DNA of 64,000 nucleotides from Palsa-1150 sp036490515 (GCA_036490515.1 DASXDU010000047.1:124001-188000), one strand, 5' to 3'; positions 49,052 to 59,673 are shown, numbered from the stretch's first letter. Translations and numbers: made by a program. The notes: a model not told the origin generated them from the sequence alone.

Positions 49052-49642
49052 ATGAAAGCTCGCTACGGACTCCTTTGCTTCACGTTGCCGTTCGCGCTGT
49101 ACGCAGGAGGCTGCAGCAGCGCGGCCGGCGGCTCGAGCTGCCCGGTGGACCCGCAGTGCTACGTCGTCTCGGCCGGCGGCGAGTGCTCGGTGGACCCCTC
49201 GGCCGTCTGCTCGGCGGGAACCTGGGCATGCAGCGCGGAGGGCAAGCTCGGCAGCGGTTGCATGCCGGACGGCGGGATCGCTCCGCCGCCCGTCGACGCC
49301 GGCGCGTGCCCGCTCGCGAGCCTCGACCCGCCCCTCGCGTGCTCGTCGGACGCGACGTGCGCCCCCTACGGCGGCCATTGCGAGTACGACGCGTTCACCG
49401 GGGCGGGGTCGTGCGCATGCGGCGCCTCGCAGCAGGATGCCTGCGTGCTCGACTGCTACGGCGACGTGTGCCTCCTGCCCTCGTTCACGCTCACGTGCAG
49501 CGGTCCGAACGACACGACGTGCCAGCAGTACGACGCCCTCTGCGTCGCCGCGTCGGCCGGAGCACCGGGCTCGTACGTGTGCGAGTGCGTCGCGACCGAC
49601 CCGCCGCACGGCGCGGGGATGGAGAACGGGGAGGCCCCCTGA
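49052..49642 (+). CDS. Cys-rich lipoprotein, unknown
   Basis: A 196-residue lipoprotein (Cys in YAGGCSSAAGG). The mature part has about 24 cysteines arranged in short loops (CSSDATCAPYGGHCEYD, CSGPNDTTCQQYDALC), probably many disulfides. It recalls the Cys-rich modules of the Cys-rich surface protein earlier in the window. No enzyme motif. The ATG begins a good signal peptide, but no ribosome site or TAnnnT box is evident. Confidence 0.68.
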   Translation: MKARYGLLCFTLPFALYAGGCSSAAGGSSCPVDPQCYVVSAGGECSVDPSAVCSAGTWACSAEGKLGSGCMPDGGIAPPPVDAGACPLASLDPPLACSSDATCAPYGGHCEYDAFTGAGSCACGASQQDACVLDCYGDVCLLPSFTLTCSGPNDTTCQQYDALCVAASAGAPGSYVCECVATDPPHGAGMENGEAP

Positions 49643-49678
49643 CCGGCGTCGTCGCGCGCAACGCGCCCGTCACGGCGC

Positions 49679-49684
49679 TACGAT
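49679..49684 (+). promoter_or_regulatory. TACGAT -10 hexamer, likely leaderless promoter
   Basis: TACGAT ends seven bases before the ATG at 49692 and overlaps an earlier in-frame ATG (49683), favouring the second start. Confidence 0.55.
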
Positions 49685-49691
49685 GGCAGCC

Positions 49692-51089
49692 ATGCGCGCG
49701 CCCGCCGCCGTGATCCTGGCCGCATCGCTGCTCGGTGCCTGCAAGACGGATCGCCCGCCCGCGCCCGCCGCGCCACCCCTCGAGGGGCCGAGCGCGCCGA
49801 CGTCGGCGGCCAGTCCTCCCACCGGCCTCTCCCTGTCCCCTCCCTCCTCGGGGTCCACGAACATGCCCACGCCGCCGCCTCCCGCCTCCTCCGGCGATCC
49901 GACCGCCCTCGCGAACGTCGCCCGCGGCGACCGCGACTTCGCCGCGCGCCTCTACGGCCGCGTGCGCGGGGCGGACGGCAATCTCTTCTTCTCGCCGACG
50001 AGCATCCGGCTGGCGCTCGGCATGACCTACGAGGGGGCCCGCGGCGAGACACGCGCGCAGATGGGCCGCGTGCTCGCGTTCGACGACACGGCGTCGTCGG
50101 GGTTCGCCGCCCTGCTCACGCAGTGGGCGGCGCGGGCCGCGCCTCCGCCCGCAGCCGCGACGACGGACTGGGAGCGAGCGGCCGCCGAACGCAAGCGCCT
50201 CGTCCTGCGCGTGGCCAACCGCCTCTGGGGGCAGCAGGGGAAGGCATTCGAGCCCGACTTCCTGGCGCGCCTTCGCGACGACTACGGCGCGCCGCTCGAG
50301 ACGGTCGACTTCCACGGCGCGACCGAGCCGAGTCGGCTGCGGATCAACGCGTGGGTCGCCGACAGCACCGAGCAGAAGATCCGCGATCTCCTCGCCCCCG
50401 GGACGGTGACGCCCGACACGCGCCTCGTCGTCACGAATGCCGTCTACTTCAAGGCGAACTGGGCGAGCGAGTTCTGGGAGGCGGGCACGCGGCAGGAGAG
50501 CTTCACGACGGCGTCCGGCGCGGCGGTGAAGGCGCCGCTCATGCACAAGGTGGACTCCTTCCGCACGGCCAAGATCACGGCCGGCGACGTTCCATGCGCC
50601 GCGCTCGAGATGCCCTACGGCGCCCCCGGCGTCGCGATGATCGTGCTCCTCCCCGACGCCAGGGACGGCCTTCCGAAGCTCGAGGCGAAGCTCGACGGCG
50701 CGCTGCTCGACACGGCGATGGCGCGGTTGCAGCAGGCGCGCGTGGACCTCGCGTTCCCGCGTTTCCGGGCGACGAGCGCGTTGCAGCTCGGCGAGGTCCT
50801 CTCGGCGATGGGGATGCCGGCGGCGTTCGCGGCGGACCAGGCGGACTTCTCGGGGATGGACGGGACCCGCGAGATCTTCATCGGCGCGGTGGTGCACAAG
50901 GCGTTCGTCTCCGTCGACGAGAAGGGGACGGAGGCCGCCGCGGCGACGGCCGTGGCCATGGCGGGCGCGGGCATGCCCACCGAGCCGCCCGTGCCGTTCC
51001 ACGCCGACCACCCGTTCGTCTACGTCATCGCCGACACGACGAACCATACGATCCTCTTCATGGGCCGCGTGGTCGACCCGACGCGCTGA
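49692..51089 (+). CDS. serpin (serine-protease inhibitor), lipoprotein
   Basis: A 465-residue bacterial serpin. The signal ends at a lipobox (SLLGACKTD) and is followed by a Pro/Ser-rich stalk to about residue 75. The serpin fold is clear: NLFFSPTSIRLALGMTYEGA, TNAVYFKANWASEFW, and the hinge EKGTEAAAATAVAMAG before a reactive loop that ends near PTEPPVPFHADHPF, then FMGRVVDPT. The intact small-residue hinge (Gly-Thr-Glu-Ala-Ala-Ala-Ala) indicates an inhibitory serpin. The P1 residue cannot be set with confidence from sequence alone. It could protect the surface from prey or self proteases. The second ATG is used because TACGAT lies seven bases before it. Confidence 0.92.
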   Translation: MRAPAAVILAASLLGACKTDRPPAPAAPPLEGPSAPTSAASPPTGLSLSPPSSGSTNMPTPPPPASSGDPTALANVARGDRDFAARLYGRVRGADGNLFFSPTSIRLALGMTYEGARGETRAQMGRVLAFDDTASSGFAALLTQWAARAAPPPAAATTDWERAAAERKRLVLRVANRLWGQQGKAFEPDFLARLRDDYGAPLETVDFHGATEPSRLRINAWVADSTEQKIRDLLAPGTVTPDTRLVVTNAVYFKANWASEFWEAGTRQESFTTASGAAVKAPLMHKVDSFRTAKITAGDVPCAALEMPYGAPGVAMIVLLPDARDGLPKLEAKLDGALLDTAMARLQQARVDLAFPRFRATSALQLGEVLSAMGMPAAFAADQADFSGMDGTREIFIGAVVHKAFVSVDEKGTEAAAATAVAMAGAGMPTEPPVPFHADHPFVYVIADTTNHTILFMGRVVDPTR

Positions 51090-51098
51090 GCCTGCGGG

Positions 51099-51809
51099 CT
51101 AGGCGCGTCCGTCGCCCTGCTCGCGTGCCGGCGCGAGATCGCCCCCGGGATCGTCGAGCAAGATGCGGAGCGCGTGCTCCAGCCCATAGCTCTCCGTGTC
51201 GCCGCCTCGCGACGCGGTCGCCTCGAGCCACGCCTGGAGGACCTCGATCTGCACGGCGAAGGCCTCGCGATGCGACGGGACGGCGTCGGCCTCGCCCGCG
51301 TCGACCTTTCGGCACGCCTCCACGTCGAACGAGTGGTACTGGCGGCACGAGAAGGGGCGCGCGTCGTACGCGACGCAGGTGCCGTCCGCCGCGAGCAGCG
51401 AGCACGCCCTGCGGGGAAGCACCGGATCGCTCGCGGTCCGCCCGGCGCTCGCTGCGAGCCGCCCGCGGACCTCGGCGAGGCGGTCGGCGGGGAACGCCCG
51501 CAGGGTCGCGGCGAGGCGGCGGGCCTCGTCCGCGCGGACGCTGACGAAGAGATGGCAGCAGTACGAGCACCCGGCCCGGCACGCGGGACTGCCCACCCGC
51601 GCGAACACGCGGGACGCACGCGCGTCGCCCTCGGCGTGGGCGTCGTCGACGACCCGCGACGGCGGTTCGCCCGCCTCGAGGGCGGCAGCGTACCGGAGAC
51701 GGAGCGCCTGCCGGGAGGGGGTGTCGGGCACGAGCGGGAGGGCGCGCTTGCCGGCGCGGGCCTCGGCGCGCGCCTGCTCGCGACGCTCCTTTCGGGACGG
51801 CGACGTCAC
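51099..51809 (-). CDS. YkgJ-family cysteine cluster protein
   Basis: A 236-residue protein of the YkgJ type. It has the metal-binding Cys cluster CRAGCSYCCHLFVSV and, farther on, CSLLAADGTCVAYDARPFSCRQYHSF, the typical CxxxCxxCC-then-C-x-C layout thought to bind zinc or an iron-sulfur cluster. The ends are Arg/Ala-rich. The GTG at 51809 follows TACGCT by six bases. It shares its promoter region with the divergent plus-strand gene. The metal and role are not known. Confidence 0.8.
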   Translation of the reverse strand: MTSPSRKERREQARAEARAGKRALPLVPDTPSRQALRLRYAAALEAGEPPSRVVDDAHAEGDARASRVFARVGSPACRAGCSYCCHLFVSVRADEARRLAATLRAFPADRLAEVRGRLAASAGRTASDPVLPRRACSLLAADGTCVAYDARPFSCRQYHSFDVEACRKVDAGEADAVPSHREAFAVQIEVLQAWLEATASRGGDTESYGLEHALRILLDDPGGDLAPAREQGDGRA

Positions 51810-51815
51810 CGCCGG

Positions 51816-51825
51816 AGCGTATCCT
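51816..51825. promoter_or_regulatory. back-to-back -10 hexamers for divergent leaderless genes
   Basis: TACGCT on the minus strand (51816-51821) and TATCCT on the plus strand (51820-51825) share two bases. Each sits six or seven bases before a start codon (GTG 51809 minus, ATG 51833 plus). The ten bases read nearly the same on both strands. Confidence 0.55.
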
Positions 51826-51832
51826 TTCCGTC

Positions 51833-52423
51833 ATGCGCGTCGATCGAGACCGGTTCCTCTGCGCGCTCGCCGCCGTGGGTGGCGTGCTCGCGCTCCCGTC
51901 GACTCCGAGCGCCGCGCAGACGGCCGCGCCCCGCCTGCCGCACACGGCCGGCGACGGCAGCGATGGGGCCCCCTCCCCCGCCGGTCCCGACGACGGCGCC
52001 GCGTGCCGCGGCAAGCACGTGACGCGGCCCGCGACCTGCGACGATCTGCACGGGAGCCCCGGCGACTGCCGCAAGGCGGACTGCCGGCGGCTGCCCTTCA
52101 TCTGCGAGCACTGCGAGGACTACAAGCGCTTTCTCAAGCCGAAGATCGCCGAACGCGCCGTCGCCTGCATCGTCGCGCAGACGGGCCCGCAGCTCGGCGA
52201 CGGGTGCCGCACCTACCAGTGCGGCGACGAGGCTCTCGCCGGGGCGTGCATCGATCCGATGGCCGACCCGGCGTGCCTCGTCGTCTCGAGGGCCTGCAAC
52301 GTGACCATGGACGCGTGCCGCGGCCTGCTCTCCGGGATGAACGACGCGGGCCGCGCGAAGGTCGTCGGCTGCGCCGCGAGCGGCTGCCAGTTCGGGCTCT
52401 GGTCCTGCGTCGAAGGCCTCTGA
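51833..52423 (+). CDS. secreted Cys-rich protein, unknown
   Basis: A 196-residue protein with a signal peptide (cleavage near SAAQT, residue 29). The mature part has about 15 Cys in the pattern CDDLHGSPGDCRKADC, CEHCEDYKRF, CIVAQ, CRTYQC, CNVTMDAC, which suggests a dense disulfide or metal-binding domain. No relatives recognised. The ATG at 51833 is seven bases after TATCCT. It is divergent from the YkgJ gene. Confidence 0.6.
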   Translation: MRVDRDRFLCALAAVGGVLALPSTPSAAQTAAPRLPHTAGDGSDGAPSPAGPDDGAACRGKHVTRPATCDDLHGSPGDCRKADCRRLPFICEHCEDYKRFLKPKIAERAVACIVAQTGPQLGDGCRTYQCGDEALAGACIDPMADPACLVVSRACNVTMDACRGLLSGMNDAGRAKVVGCAASGCQFGLWSCVEGL

Positions 52424-52445
52424 TCGCGCCGCTGCCGCGCGCGCG

Positions 52446-53804
52446 TCACTGGTTCTGCGGCGGCAGGTACGAAAGATACGCGGCGGTCTGGTTGGGAACG
52501 CCGAATGCCGCGACGCATCCCCCGAGCGAGAGGCCGTTCTCGACGAAACCGGCGGCGGCGCCCGCCGCGTTGGGCGCGTTGACGACCGCGAGGTACTGCT
52601 TGTCGACCCCGACGTAGTAGACCTTGCCGTCGGGCGCGAGCTTGGCGGCGGCGAGGCCGGTGCCGCCGAGCATCGTGTCGGTGCCGGTCGTGAGGTCGTA
52701 CTGGTAGGCCACGCCCTCCCAGCCCTCGGAGCCGCGCACGTAGTAGAGCTTCGTGCCGTCCGCCGAGTACGAGGCGTGGTAGCCGAGGTCGCCGCTGACG
52801 ATGGTCTTGATGCCGCTCAGCTGACCCGTCGAGCGGTCGATGGTGGCCGTTGCGATCTGGCCGTTCGCGCCGCCGAAGTTCATCGCCAGGACGACGTGGT
52901 CGTAGTCGTACGAGTGGTTGATCGCCGAGCGGAGCACGGTTCCGGCGATGCCCGTCGGCGAGACCACGGGCGTCGTGCTGACGCCCGTCGCGCTCACGAG
53001 GAACGCGTCGATGTCGTTGGGACCGTCGTAGGCGAGGACCCAGAAGTCGGTGCCGTTCGTGTGCGGGAGCATGTCGAGCGCCTCGCCGACGTTGCCGCTG
53101 AAGAGGTGCGTGTTCTTGGTGGTGACGGTCCCGTGCGGGCCCTGGGAGAGGTCGATGACGGAGTAGTAGATGTCGCCGGTGGCGCTGGTGTCGTCCACGT
53201 AGTCGACGCTGAAGACGTAGAACGCGCCGCCGTCGCCGCCGTACTTGGGCGTGATGAGCGCGGGCTCGGTCGCGCTGGGCTGTCCCATGAGCGCGTCGCC
53301 GTTGGCGAGCTCCATGTCGTCCGTGCCGTCGTAGACGGTGATGCCGTCGGTGAAGAAGAGGAGCTGCCCGGTGCCCGGGTCGGTGAAGACGGCCGTCCCT
53401 TCGTCGCCCGTCGCCGCGGGCACGGTGGGCCCGCACGTGACGACCGGTGGTCCGGGCTTGCGGAAGTCGACGAAGAAGTTCTTGTTCGCCCCGGACGGCT
53501 CGCCCGTGATGAACCACACCTGCTCGAGCGACAGGCTGCTCACCGGGCCTGCGCCCGCGTCCTTCGGCGCGAGGCCGTCGCCGAACGACACGACGTCCCC
53601 GTTCTGGAGGACGTCCTTCCCGGCCCCCGCATCCGACGGGCCGTCGCTCGCCCCCACGACGTCGGAGCCCGACGAGGCGTCGATGGGCCCCGCGCCCTCG
53701 GAGCCGCCCCCACCGCACGCGATCACGACGGCGGCTGCCGCGAACGTCGCCGTCGCAAGCGCGCCGCACGCGATCGCTTTCCTCCGCATTCCGGGCACCG
53801 CCAT
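52446..53804 (-). CDS. lipoprotein with propeller-like repeats
   Basis: A 452-residue lipoprotein (Cys near VIACGGGG). A linker to about residue 95 is followed by a repeat-rich domain. The first part, FFTDGITVYDGTDDMELANG, then SATEPALITPKYGGDG and FYVFSVDYVDD, matches a surface-repeat family best known from Bacteroidetes, where it forms propeller-type blades; later blades have YSADGTKLYYVRGSEGW. It probably binds other surface molecules. The ATG at 53804 has GGGGAG seven bases upstream, supporting the start. Confidence 0.72.
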   Translation of the reverse strand: MAVPGMRRKAIACGALATATFAAAAVVIACGGGGSEGAGPIDASSGSDVVGASDGPSDAGAGKDVLQNGDVVSFGDGLAPKDAGAGPVSSLSLEQVWFITGEPSGANKNFFVDFRKPGPPVVTCGPTVPAATGDEGTAVFTDPGTGQLLFFTDGITVYDGTDDMELANGDALMGQPSATEPALITPKYGGDGGAFYVFSVDYVDDTSATGDIYYSVIDLSQGPHGTVTTKNTHLFSGNVGEALDMLPHTNGTDFWVLAYDGPNDIDAFLVSATGVSTTPVVSPTGIAGTVLRSAINHSYDYDHVVLAMNFGGANGQIATATIDRSTGQLSGIKTIVSGDLGYHASYSADGTKLYYVRGSEGWEGVAYQYDLTTGTDTMLGGTGLAAAKLAPDGKVYYVGVDKQYLAVVNAPNAAGAAAGFVENGLSLGGCVAAFGVPNQTAAYLSYLPPQNQ

Positions 53805-53869
53805 CGAATCGCTCCCCTTCCCCCACTCGAACTGTGACCCGAGCCTGGCTCATCGCGCAACCGCGATGC

Positions 53870-55480
<1,611 letters not shown>

Positions 55481-55486
55481 TCGCCG

Positions 55487-55492
55487 AGGATA
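55487..55492 (-). promoter_or_regulatory. TATCCT -10 hexamer, likely leaderless promoter
   Basis: TATCCT on the minus strand ends six bases before the ATG at 55480. Confidence 0.58.
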
Positions 55493-55507
55493 CGGCAGAG
55501 TGCCGCG

Positions 55508-56695
55508 TCAGATCTGGGCGAAGCGCCCGCTGCGGAAGGCCGCTTCGAGGAGCTGATCGACCCGCTGGGCGAGCTCCTTCGCGCGGGCATCGGGCGAGGA
55601 CGCGAGCACCGCCTTGATCTCGTTGAGGGACTTGAGCTGGCTGAAGAGCTGGACGTCGCTCAACCCCCCCCCGCCCGTGAGCACCTGGCGAACGCGGTCG
55701 ATCTCCGCGGCCAGCGCCTCGATGCCCACCCCCGCAGCGCCGACGCGGCGGGCGTTGGGGTGCTCGCGGTAGTGTGCCTCGAGGACCGGCGTGATGATGG
55801 CCTCGAGGATCTGGGCCTGGTCCTCGCTGTTCCAGACGTGCTTGAGGACGAAGAGATCGCTCGCGTCGGGCTGTGCGCGGCCGTCGAGGTACGCGCTCGC
55901 GGCGAAGAGCTTGAGGATCTTCACGACGCGCCGATCGCTGAGGCTCAGGCCCTCGGCGCGTATCTGGAAGACGAGGCCCTTGTACTGCGAGAAGAACTCC
56001 TCGGTGAATCGCGTGCGCTGCAGGAGCCCGCGCTGGAGCTCCGCCAGCTCCCGCGCCGAGACGAGCGGCTCGACGGCGGCGTCCGTCATCTGCAGGACCT
56101 CGTGCTCGAGCCCCTTCTGGAGGAGGTCCTGGAAGTGGTACGCGTCGAGGTTGTCGTTGCGGATGCGCAGGATGAAGCGGTCGTAGATGGCTGTCAGCGT
56201 CTCGTCGCCGGGCACCTCGTTCGACGCACCGAACGCGCTCAGCAGAGGGCACCGGACGCTCGAGCCGCCGCTGGTGTAGCGCCGCTCGTTGAGGAGCGTG
56301 AGGAGCGCGTTGAGGATCGCCGAGTTCGACTTGAACACCTCGTCGAGGAAGACGATCTCCGCCTCCGGGAGCATCCCCTCGGTGCGCCGCTCGTACCGGC
56401 CGTCGCGAAAAGCGGCGATGTCGACGGGGCCGAAGATCTCGTTCGGCTCGGTGAAGCGCGTGAGGAGGTACTCGAAATAGTTCGCTCGCATGAGGCGCGC
56501 GAACGTTCGTATGAGGGCGGACTTCGCCGTGCCCGGCGGCCCGATGAGGACCGCGTGCTCGCCCGCGATCGCCGCGACGAGGAGCAACCGGATGACCTCG
56601 TCCTTGCCGAGAAAGCGGCCCTGGAGCGCCCGCGCGAGCTGCCCGAGACGTGTGGGGAGGTCTTCCTCCGGGACGCTCTGCGGCGCGACGGCCAT
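55508..56695 (-). CDS. MoxR-family AAA+ ATPase (RavA-like)
   Basis: A 395-residue AAA+ ATPase of the MoxR/RavA type. It has Walker A GPPGTAKS, Walker B IVFLDEVFKSNSAIL, and the sensor/arginine region ASNEVPGDETLTAIYDRF. RavA/MoxR ATPases help mature metal-dependent or other protein complexes, usually with a von Willebrand-type partner, but none is seen next to it here. The ATG at 56695 is eight bases after TAGCCT. It lies just upstream of the sigma-54 activator on the same strand, with a gap of 27 bases, so they may share a transcript. Confidence 0.88.
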   Translation of the reverse strand: MAVAPQSVPEEDLPTRLGQLARALQGRFLGKDEVIRLLLVAAIAGEHAVLIGPPGTAKSALIRTFARLMRANYFEYLLTRFTEPNEIFGPVDIAAFRDGRYERRTEGMLPEAEIVFLDEVFKSNSAILNALLTLLNERRYTSGGSSVRCPLLSAFGASNEVPGDETLTAIYDRFILRIRNDNLDAYHFQDLLQKGLEHEVLQMTDAAVEPLVSARELAELQRGLLQRTRFTEEFFSQYKGLVFQIRAEGLSLSDRRVVKILKLFAASAYLDGRAQPDASDLFVLKHVWNSEDQAQILEAIITPVLEAHYREHPNARRVGAAGVGIEALAAEIDRVRQVLTGGGGLSDVQLFSQLKSLNEIKAVLASSPDARAKELAQRVDQLLEAAFRSGRFAQI

Positions 56696-56703
56696 CCGAG
56701 CCG

Positions 56704-56709
56704 AGGCTA
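56704..56709 (-). promoter_or_regulatory. TAGCCT -10 hexamer, likely leaderless promoter
   Basis: TAGCCT on the minus strand ends eight bases before the ATG at 56695. Confidence 0.5.
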
Positions 56710-56762
56710 GCACGCCGGGTCCGCTCGGAGAGACCGCCCCCGGCACGCCGCCCGCCTACCGC

Positions 56763-59546
56763 CTACCGCACCTCAGCGTGCGCCATCTCGAGGGTCGGCG
56801 CGACCGCGCCCGGGTCGCCGACCGCCGCGCGGTAGTAGCTGCCGCGCACGACGCCGAAGACGACGACGGCCTCGAGCGGGCCGGGCGCTCCATCCGGCAC
56901 CGGGACGAACAGGGACTGTGCCTCGCCCGGCGGGATGCGCACGTCGAAGGGAACGCGCGCAGCCGAGGAGAGCTCGTGGTGAAGGAGGAGCCCGCCGTCG
57001 ACCCCGGCGATGTCGATGCCGAGGCGAGCGGACGAGAGGGGAAGGCTTCCGGCGTCGTCGAGGCCTCCGTACGTCGCAAGCGTACCGCCGTCGACGCCTT
57101 GCTGGTGGATCTCGACCCAGGCCTGTTTGATGTCGGTCACCCCCGTCGGGAAACCGTGTCCCGCGCCCACGTTGCCCAGCGTGACCTCCACGCCGCCGGC
57201 GACGCGCACGGCGCTCACCGAGAGCACCTCCTGCACGTGCGCCGTCTGCTCCTGGACGAGCGTCGGGTCCCCGAAGAGCTGGCCCAGGTAGACGTTGCCG
57301 CCGGCCGCGTGATGATCCGCCACGCCGTCGACCTTCGGCATGTGGCAGTCCACGCAGAGCGTCTGTCCGGCGTACGGGCCGCGGTCGTACTCGCCGAGCG
57401 TGTCGATCGCGAGGAGGCCCGTCCCCGGCACGAACTGCTGGTGGCACCCCTCGCAGAAGGTCGGCTGCCGCAGCGTCGCGAGCGACGCCTCCGCCCACGC
57501 CTTGTGGTCCACCGACCAGTCGTGCGGCGTGGCCTGCAGGCCGCCGTTGCCGCCGGACTGGAGCGGCAAGGTCACGTCGTGGCAGCCGATGCACGTGACT
57601 CCGCGTTTCGCCTGGAGCGAGAAGTCCCCGGTGCGGGCGCCCACGGGATCGTGGCACCCGACGCAGAGCTTCCCGAAGGGCGGGCCGACGATGCCCTGCT
57701 CGTTGCCCGAGCAGTAGAGCATCATCGGGTCCTCGCCGGCGTGCGCGTGGACGCTCGTCTTCCAGGCGGCGTACTCGCTCGGGTGGCAGCTCCCGCAGTA
57801 CTCGGCGTCCCACGCCGTGTTGGGCACGCCGCCGACCTCGCGCGTCCACGCCGGTTGCACGGCGAGATCGCGCGCGACGACCGCCGCGAGGCGTTGCGCC
57901 ATCGTGATCGCGTCCGGCGTCGGCGCGCCCGGGTCCACGGGACCGCCGCCGTCGCTCGCCACGGGCACGAGGCCTCCCTGCTCCTCCACCGCGACGAGCA
58001 GGTCGTGCGGATCGAGCGACGCGCCGCCGGCGTCGTTGGTCGTCGAGAAGAAGTCCTTCAGCCCCGCGTGGCCGATCTGCGCGTCCGTCGCCGGATCGTG
58101 CGGCACGAGCGCCTCGAAGAGCCGGGCGTTGGTGGGGCCGAAGCCGTCGAGGTGACAGCCCGCGCAGGACATCCAGTCGTCGTTCGTGGTCGTGAGAGGC
58201 CCCTTGGAGGGGTTTGCGCTGAAGAAGAGCTCGAGCCCCGCGCGGAGCTGCGCGTCGACCGGGTCGTTCGCTGCCGTGGGGATTGGATCGCCGTAGATGC
58301 GCGTGTGCCCGATGAGCACCCCACCGTCGGTGTCGAACGTCGTCAGCGTGTGCGACTGATCCGAGAGCACGAAGACGCGCTGCCCCGTGTCGTCGAGGGC
58401 CAGGCCCACCGGGTGATCGCCGGGAATGTCGCGTACGGCGTCGATCGCGATCCCCTGCGTGACGTCGAAGACGAGGAGGTCCTCGCTCGCGCATGCGAGC
58501 GCCCACGCGACGAGGCCGTTCGGGTGCATCGCGACCGCGCAGGGCTGCGAAAATACGTCGGGCTGTCCGTCGGGGCCGATGACGTCGATGGCGTCGAAGA
58601 GGTTCTTGCGGCCGTCGATGTTCGCCGAGTTGGGGTCGGTCGGCTGCTCGACGAGCAGCTGCGTGTCGACGACGCTGATCGCGGGGAAGAGCGTCTGGTC
58701 GAAGACGAACGGGTGGACCGGCGCCAGGAGCTCGTGCGGGATCCACGCGTGGTGTCCGATGAAGGTGTACGCGGGAGCCTCGAACGCAAAGGGCTTGCCG
58801 TTCGGGGTCGTCGGGTCCGAGTACGGCTCGTCCGCGAGCGGGACGTCCGTCGTGACCACGCGCGCCGACGTGTCGATCACCGTGACGTCTCCGTCGATGC
58901 GGTGCGAGACGAGCAGCTGCGAAGCGGTCGCGGAGACCGCGAGCCCCGATGGCAAGCGCATGACGGGGATGGTGGCGGCGACGACTCCGAGGGTGCGGTC
59001 GACGATCGTGACGTTCGCGTCGTCCTCGACGGCGACGTAGAGCCAGCGGGGATCGGCCGCGTCCCACACGCAGGAGCGGGGGTGGTTGCCGACCGAGAGA
59101 GTCCGCCGGACGACCCGTGCGTCGGGGTCGACGAGCGAGACCGTCCCCCCGGCGCGATCGACCGCCGCGATCCAGGCACCGTCCGGGCTCAGCGCCACCG
59201 ACGTTGCGTCCTGGCCCACGGCGACCTCGCCGACCAGGGTGCGGCCATTGGGATCGACGAAGGCAATCGTGCCCACGTCGCCGTTCGCCACCCAGACGCC
59301 GCTCCGCTCGACGTCCCAGATGACCCGCGACGACGAGGCGCTCACGCGCTGCGACGCCGGGATCTGCGCCGGCGGCGCGCTCTCGAGGGGGCTCGCGTCG
59401 GCCTCGACGGGACCCGCCTCGGCGGGCGGCGCGGCCTCGACGCCCGCCTCGTCGGGGAGCGCCGGGAAGTGCTCGCTGCACGCGGCGACGGCGGCCGAGA
59501 GGCCGAGGCACAGCGCTGCGATGCAAGCGAAGGCAATCCCGCGCAC
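56763..59546 (-). CDS. beta-propeller lipoprotein fused to a six-haem cytochrome c
   Basis: A 927-residue lipoprotein. After the signal (Cys in AVAACSEHF) and an Ala/Pro linker, residues about 70-430 form a YncE-like beta-propeller (VWVANGDVGTIAFVDPNG, VALSPDGAWIAAVDR). The second half has six CxxCH sites: CAGCH, CGSCH, CVGCH, CIGCH, CEGCH and CVDCH, so it should carry six c-type haems. A beta-rich domain follows (FPTGVTDIKQAWVEIHQQ). This layout suggests an outer-surface or periplasmic electron carrier, possibly for peroxide, metals or extracellular acceptors (inference). The GTG start is an assumption; no ribosome site is seen. Confidence 0.82.
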   Translation of the reverse strand: MRGIAFACIAALCLGLSAAVAACSEHFPALPDEAGVEAAPPAEAGPVEADASPLESAPPAQIPASQRVSASSSRVIWDVERSGVWVANGDVGTIAFVDPNGRTLVGEVAVGQDATSVALSPDGAWIAAVDRAGGTVSLVDPDARVVRRTLSVGNHPRSCVWDAADPRWLYVAVEDDANVTIVDRTLGVVAATIPVMRLPSGLAVSATASQLLVSHRIDGDVTVIDTSARVVTTDVPLADEPYSDPTTPNGKPFAFEAPAYTFIGHHAWIPHELLAPVHPFVFDQTLFPAISVVDTQLLVEQPTDPNSANIDGRKNLFDAIDVIGPDGQPDVFSQPCAVAMHPNGLVAWALACASEDLLVFDVTQGIAIDAVRDIPGDHPVGLALDDTGQRVFVLSDQSHTLTTFDTDGGVLIGHTRIYGDPIPTAANDPVDAQLRAGLELFFSANPSKGPLTTTNDDWMSCAGCHLDGFGPTNARLFEALVPHDPATDAQIGHAGLKDFFSTTNDAGGASLDPHDLLVAVEEQGGLVPVASDGGGPVDPGAPTPDAITMAQRLAAVVARDLAVQPAWTREVGGVPNTAWDAEYCGSCHPSEYAAWKTSVHAHAGEDPMMLYCSGNEQGIVGPPFGKLCVGCHDPVGARTGDFSLQAKRGVTCIGCHDVTLPLQSGGNGGLQATPHDWSVDHKAWAEASLATLRQPTFCEGCHQQFVPGTGLLAIDTLGEYDRGPYAGQTLCVDCHMPKVDGVADHHAAGGNVYLGQLFGDPTLVQEQTAHVQEVLSVSAVRVAGGVEVTLGNVGAGHGFPTGVTDIKQAWVEIHQQGVDGGTLATYGGLDDAGSLPLSSARLGIDIAGVDGGLLLHHELSSAARVPFDVRIPPGEAQSLFVPVPDGAPGPLEAVVVFGVVRGSYYRAAVGDPGAVAPTLEMAHAEVR

Positions 59547-59660
59547 GCCCGGGGAATGTGCGCCGTGCGCGCGAGCAAGTCGAGAAGAACGCGCGCGAGT
59601 GGACCGAGAAAGCCAACGGCGTTGGCGCGCGCGCGGATCGGCGTCCAGGCTCGGCCGGGG

Positions 59661-59666
59661 TACCAT
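59661..59666 (+). promoter_or_regulatory. TACCAT -10 hexamer, likely leaderless promoter
   Basis: TACCAT ends seven bases before the ATG at 59674. Confidence 0.52.
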
Positions 59667-59673
59667 CCTCCGG

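Noticed and set aside
43348..49053. 1901-residue open frame on the minus strand
   Set aside because: It runs antisense across sedolisin, acetyltransferase and MFS genes, is Arg-rich with no domains, and is a typical high-GC shadow.
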